The notes below the pieces were generated by a model. That model searched no databases and was not told the DNA's origin. It saw only the letters and a list, made by a program, of their open reading frames with translations. 64,000 bases of DNA from Bacillus sp. NTK074B (lineage in GTDB: Bacteria > Bacillota > Bacilli > Bacillales > Bacillaceae_B). The position numbers and the translations under genes are program-made. Positions 15,068 to 24,470 of the stretch are shown here, one piece after another. Where the stretch lies: contig NZ_JAFKOH010000005.1 in assembly GCF_017303375.1 (NCBI RefSeq), forward strand, positions 1 to 64,000, written 5' to 3'. Within the stretch, counting starts at the first letter, position 1; every line of letters starts with the position of its first letter.

Positions 15068-15620
15068 ATTGGAGGCCGATCATTTTAATGGAAGTAACCT
15101 CATTCTTCTTCATTTTTACTTCTTCACCTTGAAAGCTCTTAACCGTTATAGTTTCACCATCATCATTGAGCATGACACCTTTGACTGATAATTGGCCGTT
15201 CGAGAATTCACATGGAAAGGGTACCTTTCCGTAGATGCTCTCTGAAATGTAGTCTATTTTCTCTTCGATCGACAGCTCACGGAATGGCTTCAGCTTCCTA
15301 AAAGTAGAGACCGCCGTTTTGCGTTCGGGAGGTTGAGGAATCGATTTTACCACTTCCGTTTTAGCCTCTTCCACCTGTTCACTATGTTGCATATATAACT
15401 GCTCGTCAAAGTATTTTTCATCTGTTCTCTCTTGTCTTTCGGGTCCTTCGGGCGCTGGCAGCTTATGAGTGGTTGATGGATGCTTGGTTTCCGGTTGAGT
15501 TTTTGGCTTCGGCTTCTTGGATGATCGATAGGTCACCTGCATATTGCCTTTTACCTCATCTAATTTTGGCTGGTTAATATATAGCAAAGGTTCCTTCCCC
15601 GCTTTTTTCTCTGTTCTCAC
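15066..15620 (-). CDS. cotO: Spore coat protein CotO
   Basis: The 184-aa protein has a basic N-terminal region, a long Pro/Lys/Thr/Glu-rich disordered middle and a conserved C-terminal domain (LSIEEKIDYISESIYGKVP, VSIKMIG-like end), matching CotO (YjbX). CotO is a coat morphogenetic protein that works with CotH in the outer coat. GTG at 15620 is preferred because GGAGGTG lies 5 bp upstream; a longer frame starts at 15662 without a better site. It is convergent with cotZ and is followed on the same strand by its terminator, shared with cotZ. Confidence 0.85.
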   Translation of the reverse strand: MRTEKKAGKEPLLYINQPKLDEVKGNMQVTYRSSKKPKPKTQPETKHPSTTHKLPAPEGPERQERTDEKYFDEQLYMQHSEQVEEAKTEVVKSIPQPPERKTAVSTFRKLKPFRELSIEEKIDYISESIYGKVPFPCEFSNGQLSVKGVMLNDDGETITVKSFQGEEVKMKKNEVTSIKMIGLQ

Positions 15621-15764
15621 TAAGACACCTCCTAATTGTTCTCCACTTTTATATGTATGCAAAAGGCGCCCAGGGGTTTCATAATTACTGTAAAATCCTG
15701 TGTCTAAATCAATCAGGATGAAAGGAAGGCATCATAGAAAGTAAGGACATGACAAACGGAAAAA

Positions 15765-15800
15765 ACAAAAAAGACCAGGGAAACACTATCCCCAGTCTTT
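15765..15800 (-). terminator. Terminator of fabI
   Basis: On the minus strand AAAGACTGGGG pairs with CCCTGGTCTTT and is followed by T-rich sequence, just after the fabI stop. Confidence 0.8.
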
Positions 15801-15812
15801 AAAAACAGGTTA

Positions 15813-16589
15813 TTATCCCAACACGTGATAACCAGAATCCACGTGTAGATTCTCTCCTGTGATCCCTCTAGAGTAATCACTGAAAAGGAACACTGCTGTA
15901 TCCCCGACTTCTTCCTGAGTGGTATTCCGGCGAAGTGGAGCACGCTCTTCGATTTCTTTCAAAATACTGTTGAAGTCCCCGACACCTTTCGCTGACAGCG
16001 TACGGATCGGACCTGCAGAGATGGCATTTACGCGGATACCATGTTTCCCAAGGTCGCTCGCAAGATATTTCACACTCGCTTCAAGGGAAGCTTTTGCTAC
16101 ACCCATAACGTTATAGTTTTGCATGACCCTTTCTCCACCAAGGTACGTCATGCTGACAATGCTTCCTCCTTCTGTCATAAGGTCCTTTGCCACTTTAGCC
16201 ACCGCCGTCAGGGAGTAGGAACTGATATTGTGAGCAAGCAGGAAGCCGTCTCTTGTCGTATTCATGTAATCTCCTGCAAGTTCTTCCTTGTTTGCAAACG
16301 CGATACAGTGGGCCAGACCATGAATTACACCCACTTCCTCCTTGATTGTCGCAAAGCATTTCTCAATGTCTTCATCACTTGTTACATCACACGGCAGCAC
16401 AAGTGAATCTTCTCCGCCTTCAAGTGTTTCTGAGAGGTCCCTGACCCCCTTCTCAAAACGCTCCCCTGCATATGTAAATATTAAACGAGCACCGGATTGG
16501 TGCAAAGAACGGGCAATTCCCCAAGCGATACTGCGCTTATTCGCAACTCCCATTACTACATATGTTTTACCTTTTAATGAAAGAGTCAT
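15813..16589 (-). CDS. fabI: Enoyl-ACP reductase FabI
   Basis: This 258-aa short-chain dehydrogenase reduces enoyl-acyl carrier protein with NADH or NADPH, the last step of each fatty-acid elongation cycle. A nucleotide-binding start (GVANKRSIAWGIA) is present, as in FabI rather than typical GxxxGIG enzymes. The catalytic Tyr and Lys are in NYNVMGVAKASLE (Y-x6-K), with a second Tyr in SMTYLGG. Length equals the family norm. GGAGGATAATA lies before the ATG, and a perfect FapR operator is 28 bp further upstream. The gene stands alone. FabI is the target of triclosan-type inhibitors. Confidence 0.96.
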   Translation of the reverse strand: MTLSLKGKTYVVMGVANKRSIAWGIARSLHQSGARLIFTYAGERFEKGVRDLSETLEGGEDSLVLPCDVTSDEDIEKCFATIKEEVGVIHGLAHCIAFANKEELAGDYMNTTRDGFLLAHNISSYSLTAVAKVAKDLMTEGGSIVSMTYLGGERVMQNYNVMGVAKASLEASVKYLASDLGKHGIRVNAISAGPIRTLSAKGVGDFNSILKEIEERAPLRRNTTQEEVGDTAVFLFSDYSRGITGENLHVDSGYHVLG

Positions 16590-16616
16590 TATTATCCTCC
16601 TAATTAATACATGTTA

Positions 16617-16633
16617 TTAGTACCTACTACTAA
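16617..16633 (-). promoter_or_regulatory. FapR operator of fabI
   Basis: TTAGTACCTACTACTAA is a perfect 6-5-6 inverted repeat matching the FapR box (TTAGTA...TACTAA). It lies 28 bp upstream of the fabI ATG. FapR represses fatty-acid and phospholipid genes until malonyl-CoA rises. Confidence 0.85.
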
Positions 16634-16669
16634 TTCTACCTCAAACCCGTGAAAAAGAAAAGAAGATTC

Positions 16670-17155
16670 CTATCCTATTCTCTTTTTCACATCTTCTATT
16701 TGTTGTAAATGTCTTTGTTCATGTTTACCGAGTAGCTCAAGAACCTGCCAGATCGGCATCTCTCCGAAGCGATGATGATTCATGGATTGGCGATCTAATC
16801 CCTCTTTAGTGTAGTTCATTAGAAACTGGTTCGTGAGGGATCGTGACTCATCCAGTACTTTCAGTAATTCTTCCCTGCTTTGTTTCATGTTGGAGGGCTC
16901 GATCGGTGCTTTTAATTTTTGTGCAGGGTCATCAAAGACGGATAAATCTACATCCGTTTCGCTCCTCCCCGACTGGCTTTTAGCTGAATCCAATGCCAAA
17001 GTCATAAAGCGTGTTTCCGCTCCAGAGAGATGAAGAACAATTTGTGCGATGCTCCATTCCTGAGGTGAAGGCTTTTGATTCAGTTTTTCATAAGATAACC
17101 CGTCGAGGTTTTTCTTAACCCTTTCCCTTATCTCCACTACTTTAGATTCCCACAT
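16670..17155 (-). CDS. DinB-family four-helix protein
   Basis: This 161-aa protein fits the DinB/YfiT metalloprotein family, a four-helix bundle with three His ligands. A His is in SIAQIVLHLSGAETRF (about residue 41), with further His in KHEQRHLQQIEDV near the end. An Asp/Glu-rich loop lies between the helices. Members bind a divalent metal and some use bacillithiol as a co-substrate; this one cannot be given a specific reaction. Two ATG codons exist; the second (17155) is 8 bp after GGAGG and is preferred over 17161. It is a single gene between fabI and yjbQ. Confidence 0.78.
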   Translation of the reverse strand: MWESKVVEIRERVKKNLDGLSYEKLNQKPSPQEWSIAQIVLHLSGAETRFMTLALDSAKSQSGRSETDVDLSVFDDPAQKLKAPIEPSNMKQSREELLKVLDESRSLTNQFLMNYTKEGLDRQSMNHHRFGEMPIWQVLELLGKHEQRHLQQIEDVKKRIG

Positions 17156-17227
17156 ATTCATATCCTCCCTCTATTTATTTTTTCTTATAAACTATTAGGT
17201 AATGGGAGAGAAATCTCCTTTTAAAAT

Positions 17228-17262
17228 AAAACTCCCCAAGAAATTATTCTCTTGGGAAGTTG
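17228..17262 (-). terminator. Terminator after mgtE-yjbQ
   Basis: On the minus strand AACTTCCCAAGAG pairs with TCTTGGGGAGTTT and is followed by TTATTTT. Confidence 0.8.
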
Positions 17263-17270
17263 GTTATGCA

Positions 17271-19133
17271 TTAGCAGTATTCACAGAATTCAAGTTCTCG
17301 TTTTAGTTCATCCACATATTCTTTAGAACCTGTGACAATTAAGCGGTCGTTCATGTGAAGTTCAGTATCCCCGTGGGGAACAATGGAATCTTTCCCTCGG
17401 AAGATACGGACAAAGATGACATCTCCAGTGAATGGGAACTTCCTGAGCGTCATCCCTTCAAACTGACTGTTTAACATCCGGATCTCATACAGGGACGTTT
17501 CCTGATTCGTCAGGATGCTCATGACAGACGGTGATTCGATGAGAGCCCTCAACAAAGCTTTTGTTGATAAGAATACAGAGTAAACCTCAATATCCTGCTC
17601 ACGTAGTGTTTCATGCAGATCAGGGCTTTCCACCCTTACAATCACTCGGCCTACAGCATACTCTTTAGCCGTCACTGCAAGTGTTGCATTTACTTCTTCA
17701 TCACCAGTGGAAATCACAAGGATATCCGATTCAAAGATATTGTTTTCTTCAAGAGTAGGCAGTTCATAATCATCGATTTCATTGATTGAAAACAGAGAAT
17801 CAGCGATGCTCCGGTCCGATTTATCCTGCTTCGTATGATACAGGACAGGTTCATACAAGGAGGACTGAAGCTCCCTTGATACCGGCATGGTTAACTGATT
17901 GGCGCCAAGGAACGTAATTTTCAACTTCTTCTCTTTTGCACTTTCCCTCGGAAAAAGCTTCTTAAAGATGATTGGTGTAATGATACATGTGATTACGGCA
18001 ACCAAGATCAGTGTCCCACTCATCTGAGCAGTAATGATTTCGATCCTTTCTGCGATTTTCGCCGCTGCAATCACCAATGATAAGGTTGATGTAAGCAAAA
18101 ATGCGGAAGCAATGGTTGTTTTTGTATCATACCAGTATCTCAATAAGTAAACAGGGATGATTTTCGAAACCAGGAATGCCAGAACTAATAACGGGATCAA
18201 TAACAGCATCTTCTTATCACTAAGCAGGGACCCAAGATCCAGCTCCACCCCGATCATCACGAAGAAAATTGGAATTAAAAATCCATATCCAAAGGAATCA
18301 AGCTTGTGGACCATTTCTTGATTAGGTGCAAGAAGGGATACTAGTACTCCTGCCAAAAACGCTCCCAGGATGTTTTCCGCTCCCACCGTTTCAGATACCG
18401 CCACAAGCAGCATGATGAGTGTAAAGACAGCCCGTGTACCGATTTGGACGGTCCCTGTCGATAGACTTTTGATGAAGGGATTGTTCTTCAATCTCTTCGC
18501 AAGGAAGTACAACATCAGCCCGACTCCGAAAAGGATCAGAAGGAGCCACATATTCCCATGCCCTTCTCCATAAAGAGACACGAACACAGCAAGCAGGATC
18601 ATGGTGACAAGGTCAGCAATGACAGCTACGAGTAGAATGATCTGCCCAATGGCACTCTTCATGATATGGGCTTCTTTGAGCGTCGGAACGACAACACCGA
18701 GGGAAATCGTCGAAATAATCAACGTCATAAGGAATGCATTATCAATGAGTCCAAACAGGACAAATAAATAAGACAACCCGAGTGATACAAAGAAAATACC
18801 GATAAAAATGATAATAGCCAATTTCAATCGATTTGGTTCTTCTTTTCCGCTAGGTAACGTTTCTTTTTTCTTTTTCCTGCCTGAAAATGCGGTAAAGTCG
18901 ATTTCAAGACCACTTAAGAACATGAGGAATATAAACCCCAGTGTAGATAACGTTTCTAACCACATATCCTGATGAACGAGATTAAAGCCGCTCTTTCCTA
19001 TAACCAATCCCATAATGATCTCTGCGATGACGACCGGGATGAAATTCAATTTGAATCGATGTAGCAATATGGGAGTTAAAAAAGCTACCAGAATAACGAT
19101 GACAAGTGATGAAACCGAAGCATGCTGTTCCAT
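17271..19133 (-). CDS. yjbQ: CPA2 family K+(Na+)/H+ antiporter with RCK domain (YjbQ)
   Basis: This 620-aa protein has about 12 membrane helices of the CPA2 antiporter fold (residues 1-390), including GAFLAGVLVSLL and a GVELDLGSL segment. A cytosolic TrkA-N-like region follows (LKITFLGANQLTMPVSREL, though the GxGxxG dinucleotide motif is not clear) and then a TrkA-C domain near the end. It would exchange K+ or Na+ for H+ and be gated by a nucleotide. The gene starts 22 bp after mgtE with GGAGG-AATGA-ATG, so the two are probably one operon. It ends in CEYC. Confidence 0.88.
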   Translation of the reverse strand: MEQHASVSSLVIVILVAFLTPILLHRFKLNFIPVVIAEIIMGLVIGKSGFNLVHQDMWLETLSTLGFIFLMFLSGLEIDFTAFSGRKKKKETLPSGKEEPNRLKLAIIIFIGIFFVSLGLSYLFVLFGLIDNAFLMTLIISTISLGVVVPTLKEAHIMKSAIGQIILLVAVIADLVTMILLAVFVSLYGEGHGNMWLLLILFGVGLMLYFLAKRLKNNPFIKSLSTGTVQIGTRAVFTLIMLLVAVSETVGAENILGAFLAGVLVSLLAPNQEMVHKLDSFGYGFLIPIFFVMIGVELDLGSLLSDKKMLLLIPLLVLAFLVSKIIPVYLLRYWYDTKTTIASAFLLTSTLSLVIAAAKIAERIEIITAQMSGTLILVAVITCIITPIIFKKLFPRESAKEKKLKITFLGANQLTMPVSRELQSSLYEPVLYHTKQDKSDRSIADSLFSINEIDDYELPTLEENNIFESDILVISTGDEEVNATLAVTAKEYAVGRVIVRVESPDLHETLREQDIEVYSVFLSTKALLRALIESPSVMSILTNQETSLYEIRMLNSQFEGMTLRKFPFTGDVIFVRIFRGKDSIVPHGDTELHMNDRLIVTGSKEYVDELKRELEFCEYC

Positions 19134-19154
19134 TCATTCCTCCCCCTCTTCTCT

Positions 19155-20561
19155 CTATATTAGGTAATTCATAAACATTGTCGCTAATCCAAAGTAAATT
19201 AAGATGCTTATTATATCATTGATCGTCGTAATAAAAGGACCGGAAGCGACGGCCGGGTCCACTTTTAGCTTGTGCATAAGAAGGGGTACTAATGTACCAG
19301 CGAGTGTTGCAACGAATAAAGAGATCAATACGGATACCCCAACAAGGACTCCAAGGAAGAGTTCACCCTTCCACACATACACAACAATACTGACTACAAC
19401 CCCGCATGTCGTGCCTGTAATCAGTCCGGTACCCGCTTCACGAATGACAAGGGACATCTTGTTTTCCTTTTCTAGGTCCCCAGTCGCAATCCCGCGAACG
19501 GCCACAGCCAGGGCCTGCGTCCCCGTATTTCCAGCCATACCGGCTATCAAAGGGATAAATACGGCAAGGATGGCCACTTTATCCAACGTATCTTCAAACC
19601 GTCCGATGAGGCTTGCTGTAAACATGCCGAGGAATAATAAGGCGATCAGCCATGGAAGACGCTTCTTCGCAGCATTAATAGGGCTTCGGTCAATGGAATC
19701 CAAATCGGCGATACCCGCAAGCTTGGAGTAATCATCGGATGCCTCTTCTTCCATGACGTCCATGATATCATCTACTGTTATGATCCCTAGAAGATGATGT
19801 TGAAAATCAACAACTGGGAGGGCAAGGAAATCATAATCTTTCATTTGTCGTGCGACTGCTTCCTGGTCTTCACTGACCCCCACAGACATGACACGGCCGC
19901 TCATGATTTCCCCGATCATGACATCATCGTGGCTGATGATCAAATCTCTAAGGGAAATAACCCCTACAAGCTTTTTATCATCATCCACTACATAGATATA
20001 GTAAATCGTTTCAGCATTCGGCGCTTCATTTTTTAATATATACATGGCCGAACGGACTGTTTGGTTTTTTGAGATGGCCACGAACTCGGTTGTCATGATA
20101 CTACCGGCTGTGTACTCTTCATAGTGCAGTAATTCTTTTATTTCTTTCGCTGATTCATCATCCATGATTGTCAAATAACTGACAACCTGCTCTTTATCCA
20201 GCTCATTCAATACATCCACCGCGTCATCGGCATACATATTGGAAAGCATTTCAGCTGCATATGCAGGGTTCATTTCAGCTAAAATATCCTGATAATCCTC
20301 TTCATCAATATCCAGGCTTTCAAAAAGCTCTGCCATTTCTTCCGGTGAAAGATAATGGTACAAACGGTTTCTTAAATCTTCATCTATTTTAGAGAAAAAT
20401 TTTGCTTGATCATAAGAGTGTAACTGCACAAATTCTGAACGGAATAAATCCAGATCTTCTTCTTGAAGGGCTCTAATAAGAAGGTCTTCATCATACATCT
20501 CTCTTTCCTGCCTATCCCTGTCTCTATCTTTTTCCTGATCTTGAGTTATTTCAGACATCAT
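19155..20561 (-). CDS. mgtE: Magnesium transporter MgtE
   Basis: This 468-aa protein has the three MgtE parts: an N-terminal helical Mg2+-sensing domain (about 30-140), two CBS domains (about 145-275, e.g. YYIYVVDDDKKLVGVISLRDLI), and five membrane helices forming the channel, with the conserved PLIAGMAGNTGTQALAV. It imports Mg2+ and closes when cytosolic Mg2+ is high. The N-terminus has a charged extra tail of about 20 residues. No M-box riboswitch is visible upstream, which B. subtilis mgtE has. It lies directly upstream of yjbQ, a neighbourhood not found in B. subtilis. Confidence 0.93.
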   Translation of the reverse strand: MMSEITQDQEKDRDRDRQEREMYDEDLLIRALQEEDLDLFRSEFVQLHSYDQAKFFSKIDEDLRNRLYHYLSPEEMAELFESLDIDEEDYQDILAEMNPAYAAEMLSNMYADDAVDVLNELDKEQVVSYLTIMDDESAKEIKELLHYEEYTAGSIMTTEFVAISKNQTVRSAMYILKNEAPNAETIYYIYVVDDDKKLVGVISLRDLIISHDDVMIGEIMSGRVMSVGVSEDQEAVARQMKDYDFLALPVVDFQHHLLGIITVDDIMDVMEEEASDDYSKLAGIADLDSIDRSPINAAKKRLPWLIALLFLGMFTASLIGRFEDTLDKVAILAVFIPLIAGMAGNTGTQALAVAVRGIATGDLEKENKMSLVIREAGTGLITGTTCGVVVSIVVYVWKGELFLGVLVGVSVLISLFVATLAGTLVPLLMHKLKVDPAVASGPFITTINDIISILIYFGLATMFMNYLI

Positions 20562-20776
20562 CTACACCCTCCTTCATAACGATATGGTCGTTATAATACT
20601 AGCAAATCTTGAGACGATTGTCTCTCATGAAATCATAACCATGTATGTATTCCTGCCAATTATCATGTCATACTATCTATTGAGTGACGAAAAGAAGAAT
20701 ATGAATACTGAAACATTAATATGTCATAAAATACGGTAAAAGAAAAGAAAAAGGCAACATAGAAAGTGGGATATTG

Positions 20777-21514
20777 ATGAGAATTGACATTATCGGTGAT
20801 GTTCATGGATGTTATAAGGAGTTTAAAGCATTGACGAAAAAACTTGGTTATGTTTGGAGCACCGGTATTCCTGTTCATCCGGAAGGAAGAAATCTTGGCT
20901 TTGTGGGTGATCTCACTGACCGGGGGCACCATTCGCTTCAAACGATCTCCACCGTCTACAAATTATTTAAGGCAGGATCAACCCATTATGTCCCCGGTAA
21001 TCATTGTAATAAATTGTACCGCTATTTCTTAGGCAACAACGTCAAGATCCTTCACGGACTTGAAACTACCGTGGCGGAATTAAGTGCCCTGCCGCAAATG
21101 GAAAGGGATCAGTATAGAGAAATGTTCCTGGAATTATATGAGCGATCCCCATTGTATCAGGTGTTGGATGAAGGCAGATTGATCTTAGCACATGCCGGCA
21201 TTAAGGAAGAATGGATAGGGGAACAGAATGACCGTGTCAAAACATTTGTCCTATACGGGGACATCACCGGGAAAAAGAATGAAGACGGCACACCTGTCAG
21301 GAAGGATTGGGCACTTGACTATAAAGGAGATGCCTGGATTGTGTACGGTCACACCCCAGTGAAAGAAGCCCGTATCGTGAACAAAACGGCTAATATTGAC
21401 ACAGGAGCTGTGTTCGGTGGAAAGCTTTCCGCTTTAAAGTACCCTGAGATCGAGGTCGTGAGCGTACCATCTGACATGCCTTTGGTGGAGGGGAAATTCA
21501 GGGAATTAGATTGA
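20777..21514 (+). CDS. prpE: Bis(5'-nucleosyl)-tetraphosphatase PrpE
   Basis: This 245-aa metallophosphatase has the calcineurin-like motifs: [10 protein letters not shown] (GDxHG) at the start, VGDLTDRG (GDxxDRG, about residue 45), PGNHCNK (GNH, about 75) and later LILAHAGI and VYGHTPV with metal-binding His. It hydrolyses Ap4A and related dinucleotides symmetrically. ATG at 20777 is used rather than the TTG just before it. It matches YjbP/PrpE of B. subtilis in length and position and is convergent with the pseudouridine synthase gene. In the wider family PrpE also affects spore germination. Confidence 0.93.
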   Translation: MRIDIIGDVHGCYKEFKALTKKLGYVWSTGIPVHPEGRNLGFVGDLTDRGHHSLQTISTVYKLFKAGSTHYVPGNHCNKLYRYFLGNNVKILHGLETTVAELSALPQMERDQYREMFLELYERSPLYQVLDEGRLILAHAGIKEEWIGEQNDRVKTFVLYGDITGKKNEDGTPVRKDWALDYKGDAWIVYGHTPVKEARIVNKTANIDTGAVFGGKLSALKYPEIEVVSVPSDMPLVEGKFRELD

Positions 21515-21541
21515 ATACTTTTATAAAAAAAGAAATCCCTA

Positions 21542-22474
21542 TCAGTCAATCTGAAAAGGATCTCTTTTCTTTTCATTATCAAGTACCGACCTCATATCGA
21601 AAGGCATAGGGGCCAAGATGGTCACCCAAGTTCTTTCAAAGGGATGGTAAAAGTGTAAACTTTTACAATGAAGAGCCTGCCTTCCCATCAGCAATAAACT
21701 TCCACCATATAAATCATCTCCAGCAAGGGGGTGTCCGATCGATGACAAGTGAACCCGGATTTGGTGGGTTCTGCCTGTTTCGGGTCTCAACTCGATGTGG
21801 GCAAAATCACGGAACTGCTCCTCCACCCTGTAGTGGGTCAAAGCATACTGCCCGTCTGCTCTCACTTCTCTTTCTATGATACTGTCTGATTTCCGTCCGA
21901 TTGGCTCTTCAATTACCCCAGATCCGTCCATCACCCCTTCAGCAAGGGCTTCATAGGTCCTTTTGATTTCCCTTTCCTTCTGCTGAAGGCTGAATAGATG
22001 ATGAACGTGCCGGTGCTTTGCCACTAAGACAAGTCCCGAAGTGTCTTTATCCAATCGGGTGACAATATGTACCGTTGATGAAATACCCTGTTGGATAAAA
22101 TACCCCAAGATGGCATTTGCCAGGCTTCCTGCAGGCTCTTCTTTAGTAGGAATGGTTTTCATTCCCCATGGTTTGTCAACGACGATGACATCATCGTCTT
22201 CATAAACGATGGACAGAGGGATTTCTTCTGCTACCAACGCTTGACTGGGCTTTTCTTCAGGAAATTGCACTTCAAGAATATCCCCTGTTGATAGGGAGTA
22301 TCGAACATTCTCCTCAGATCCATTGACGGTGATGCTTCCTCCATCAAACTTGATTGCTGTAAGAGTTCGCTTTGAAATCTGCTGATCAATCAGAAATTCT
22401 CTCATCATTTTCCCTTCATAGACTGAAGGAATGGTCCATTGGAGCGTATAATCCTTCCTTTTACCATTTGCCAT
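21542..22474 (-). CDS. yjbO: RluD-family rRNA pseudouridine synthase (YjbO)
   Basis: This 310-aa enzyme has a short S4-like N-terminus (about residues 20-95, KRTLTAIKFDGGSITVNG) and a catalytic domain with IVTRLDKDTSGLVLVAK, where the Asp of RLDKDTSG is the catalytic residue. It ends with PETGRTHQIRVHLSSIGHP, the RluA/C/D signature. It isomerises uridine to pseudouridine in rRNA, probably in the large subunit. Its ATG overlaps the nadF stop by one base (TAATG), so translation is coupled. It is the last gene of the yjbL-yjbM-nadF-yjbO operon. Confidence 0.93.
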   Translation of the reverse strand: MANGKRKDYTLQWTIPSVYEGKMMREFLIDQQISKRTLTAIKFDGGSITVNGSEENVRYSLSTGDILEVQFPEEKPSQALVAEEIPLSIVYEDDDVIVVDKPWGMKTIPTKEEPAGSLANAILGYFIQQGISSTVHIVTRLDKDTSGLVLVAKHRHVHHLFSLQQKEREIKRTYEALAEGVMDGSGVIEEPIGRKSDSIIEREVRADGQYALTHYRVEEQFRDFAHIELRPETGRTHQIRVHLSSIGHPLAGDDLYGGSLLLMGRQALHCKSLHFYHPFERTWVTILAPMPFDMRSVLDNEKKRDPFQID

Positions 22475-23271
22475 TATTCATCCGCTACAAACGAATCATG
22501 CACCCGTTTCCAGAATGGGAAAGGGCGGAAGCGGGCAAAACGAATCTTCTCATCCGCGACACGATACTGGATGCTCTTTACATCTTTATGCAGAAGTGAA
22601 AGATGATCGATTGTCACAAGGAAGTCCGGACCGTTTACAGGTTTTAACATGCAAGTATGATGCGCAGGTAATATAAGAGGTGAGCCGATGGTACGGAAAA
22701 CCCGATTATTAATCGATGCCATTTCTGCGAATTGGATGGCGGGTAAAGACGGGTGTATGATTGCCCCTCCAAGAGCCTTATTATAAGCTGTACTGCCTGA
22801 TGGAGTTGAAAGACAGAGACCATCCCCCCGGAATCGTTCAAAATGCTGACCCCTGATTTCCACATCCATGACAAGGGTCCCTTCGACGCTCTTGACGGTG
22901 GATTCATTCAAAGCAAGATAGCGGGTTTCCTTCCCGCCATGCTGGTAACGGATGATCGTTTCCAGCAGCGGGTACTCAATGATCTGGTATGGTGTCTTGG
23001 CAATCGCAATCACGAGTTTCTCGATCTCCTCGGGCACCCAGTCGGCATAAAAGCCAAGATGACCCGTATGTACACCGACAAAAGCTGTCTTATCAAGTCT
23101 CGATCTGTAGCGGTGGAATGCATAAAGAAGCGTGCCATCCCCTCCGACGGAAATGACGATATCAGGTTGATCATCATCATATATCAAGTTGAAATCTTGT
23201 AGATATGTTCTCATTTTATGCATTAACGTATTGGATTTTGAATCCCCTTTTGATGTAATCGCGAACTTCAT
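22474..23271 (-). CDS. nadF: NAD kinase
   Basis: This 265-aa cytosolic enzyme phosphorylates NAD to NADP with ATP. The GGDGTLL motif (residues 43-49) is the phosphate site. The second nucleotide-binding region is [21 protein letters not shown], and ALNESTVKS is the conserved NE/D element. Length agrees with Bacillus PpnK/NadF (YjbN). A GGGGGT ribosome site lies before the ATG. It stands between the alarmone synthetase yjbM and the pseudouridine synthase yjbO, an arrangement conserved across Bacillaceae that links redox cofactor supply with stress signalling. Confidence 0.95.
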   Translation of the reverse strand: MKFAITSKGDSKSNTLMHKMRTYLQDFNLIYDDDQPDIVISVGGDGTLLYAFHRYRSRLDKTAFVGVHTGHLGFYADWVPEEIEKLVIAIAKTPYQIIEYPLLETIIRYQHGGKETRYLALNESTVKSVEGTLVMDVEIRGQHFERFRGDGLCLSTPSGSTAYNKALGGAIIHPSLPAIQFAEMASINNRVFRTIGSPLILPAHHTCMLKPVNGPDFLVTIDHLSLLHKDVKSIQYRVADEKIRFARFRPFPFWKRVHDSFVADE

Positions 23272-23305
23272 TCGTTTACCCCCTTCATGTCACTATTGCT
23301 TAGCT

Positions 23306-23947
23306 TCAGACTTTCCCCCTGCGCTGATCCTTTTCCTTTTTATTCGTGAAAATGACTTGTGCTTCCTGAATTTCCTCCCGGATCAAGCTCATTTCCTCAT
23401 CCAATCTAAAGGCAGCTTCAGCAGCCCGCTGAATCCGGGAACGTACTTGTTCAGGAATTTGCCCGCTGTACTTATAATTCAAAGAGTGCTCAATCGTCGC
23501 CCAAAAATTCATAGAGAGCGTTCTGATTTGAATTTCTACCAGAATGTTTTTTTCACCTTGGATGGTTTGTACGGGATACTCAATGACAACATGATAGGAT
23601 CGATACCCGCTAGGTTTTTTGTGGGTTACATAATCTCTTTCTTCCATGATTTTAAAGTCATTGCGGCTGCGGAGTTTTCCCACAACAATATGGATATCCT
23701 CGACGAATTGACACATCATTCTGAGCCCGGCTATATCCTGCATTTCTATCTCGATATGAGATAGCTTTATTCCTTTTTGATTAGCTTTATCAAGTATACT
23801 TGCGATAGGTTTTACTCTGCCCGTCACAAATTCAATGGGAGAGTGAGTATTATGAAGTTCATATTCTCCCCTCATCCCCTTAAGCTTAATCTTTAATTCA
23901 TCAACCGCTTGCTTGTAGGGAGCTAAAAATTGTTCCCAGTGATTCAT
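23306..23947 (-). CDS. yjbM: Small alarmone synthetase (YjbM/SasB)
   Basis: This 213-aa protein is a stand-alone (p)ppGpp synthetase of the RelQ/SasB type. It has DIAGLRMMCQFVEDIHIVV (RelA-SpoT synthetase start), KKPSGYRSYHVVIEYP (G-loop with GYRSYH) and VEIQIRTLSMNFWATIEHSL (E-x-Q-x-R-T, E-H), but no hydrolase domain. It makes ppGpp or pppGpp from GTP/GDP and ATP as a tetramer. ATG at 23947 is preferred over a GTG at 23956 that overlaps the GAGAGGTG ribosome site. It lies directly upstream of nadF. Confidence 0.94.
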   Translation of the reverse strand: MNHWEQFLAPYKQAVDELKIKLKGMRGEYELHNTHSPIEFVTGRVKPIASILDKANQKGIKLSHIEIEMQDIAGLRMMCQFVEDIHIVVGKLRSRNDFKIMEERDYVTHKKPSGYRSYHVVIEYPVQTIQGEKNILVEIQIRTLSMNFWATIEHSLNYKYSGQIPEQVRSRIQRAAEAAFRLDEEMSLIREEIQEAQVIFTNKKEKDQRRGKV

Positions 23948-23967
23948 TTCCCTCACCTCTCTTGCGC

Positions 23968-24342
23968 CTACTTTTCAAGAAATACGTTCTCTACCTTTTT
24001 AACCATTTCGTCACCGTAGTTCCCGTTTCCTTCTATATTACCCACAAGATAGTCAAGTTCCTCAACAAATCGATCTAACTCCAGGGAAACATTTTCACTT
24101 TTTACCACGACTTCCGCGTTTCCATGGAGAGCCTTTTTCAATTCCGGCCAGATGGACTCTTCCAAGTATAAGTAGACATATTCCTCTGCATTTTCCGCTA
24201 GGTATACGAAAGCATAGCGGTCGGAGTCTGCTATGATCTGACCCGCTGCAGTTGTACCTTGAATGAGCTCCTGCTGACCCGTATGTAAGTATAATGTACC
24301 GTTTTCATATGTTGTGTGTTGAAATTGAACAATTTTCCTCAT
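23968..24342 (-). CDS. yjbL: UPF0738 family protein (YjbL-like)
   Basis: This protein of about 124 aa matches the UPF0738 family by position and by its mostly beta-stranded core (TLYLHTGQQELIQGTTAAGQ, YAFVYLAENAEEYVYLYLEE). A helical acidic end rich in Glu and Val follows. There are no cysteines in the main domain and no membrane helices. The start is uncertain: ATG at 24342 lies about 10 bp after AAGGA and is chosen, while ATG at 24354 directly abuts GGAAGG. It is the first gene of the operon with yjbM, nadF and yjbO. Function is unknown. Confidence 0.7.
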   Translation of the reverse strand: MRKIVQFQHTTYENGTLYLHTGQQELIQGTTAAGQIIADSDRYAFVYLAENAEEYVYLYLEESIWPELKKALHGNAEVVVKSENVSLELDRFVEELDYLVGNIEGNGNYGDEMVKKVENVFLEK

Positions 24343-24470
24343 TCGTTTCTTCATCCTTCCATTAAACAATCAGTATCATTTTAACATAAGACAACCATTT
24401 CATCTAAACATTGAAGTTCCCTATATTTAACGAGATAATAGAGTGAGAAAGATAAGAAAGGATGCTTGTC

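Noticed and set aside
19204-19731. Plus-strand ORF of 175 codons antisense to mgtE
   Set aside because: It is the reverse of membrane-helix coding sequence with no ribosome site; mgtE is certain.
20562-20776. M-box riboswitch upstream of mgtE
   Set aside because: None of the conserved M-box core sequence could be found, and the gap is short.
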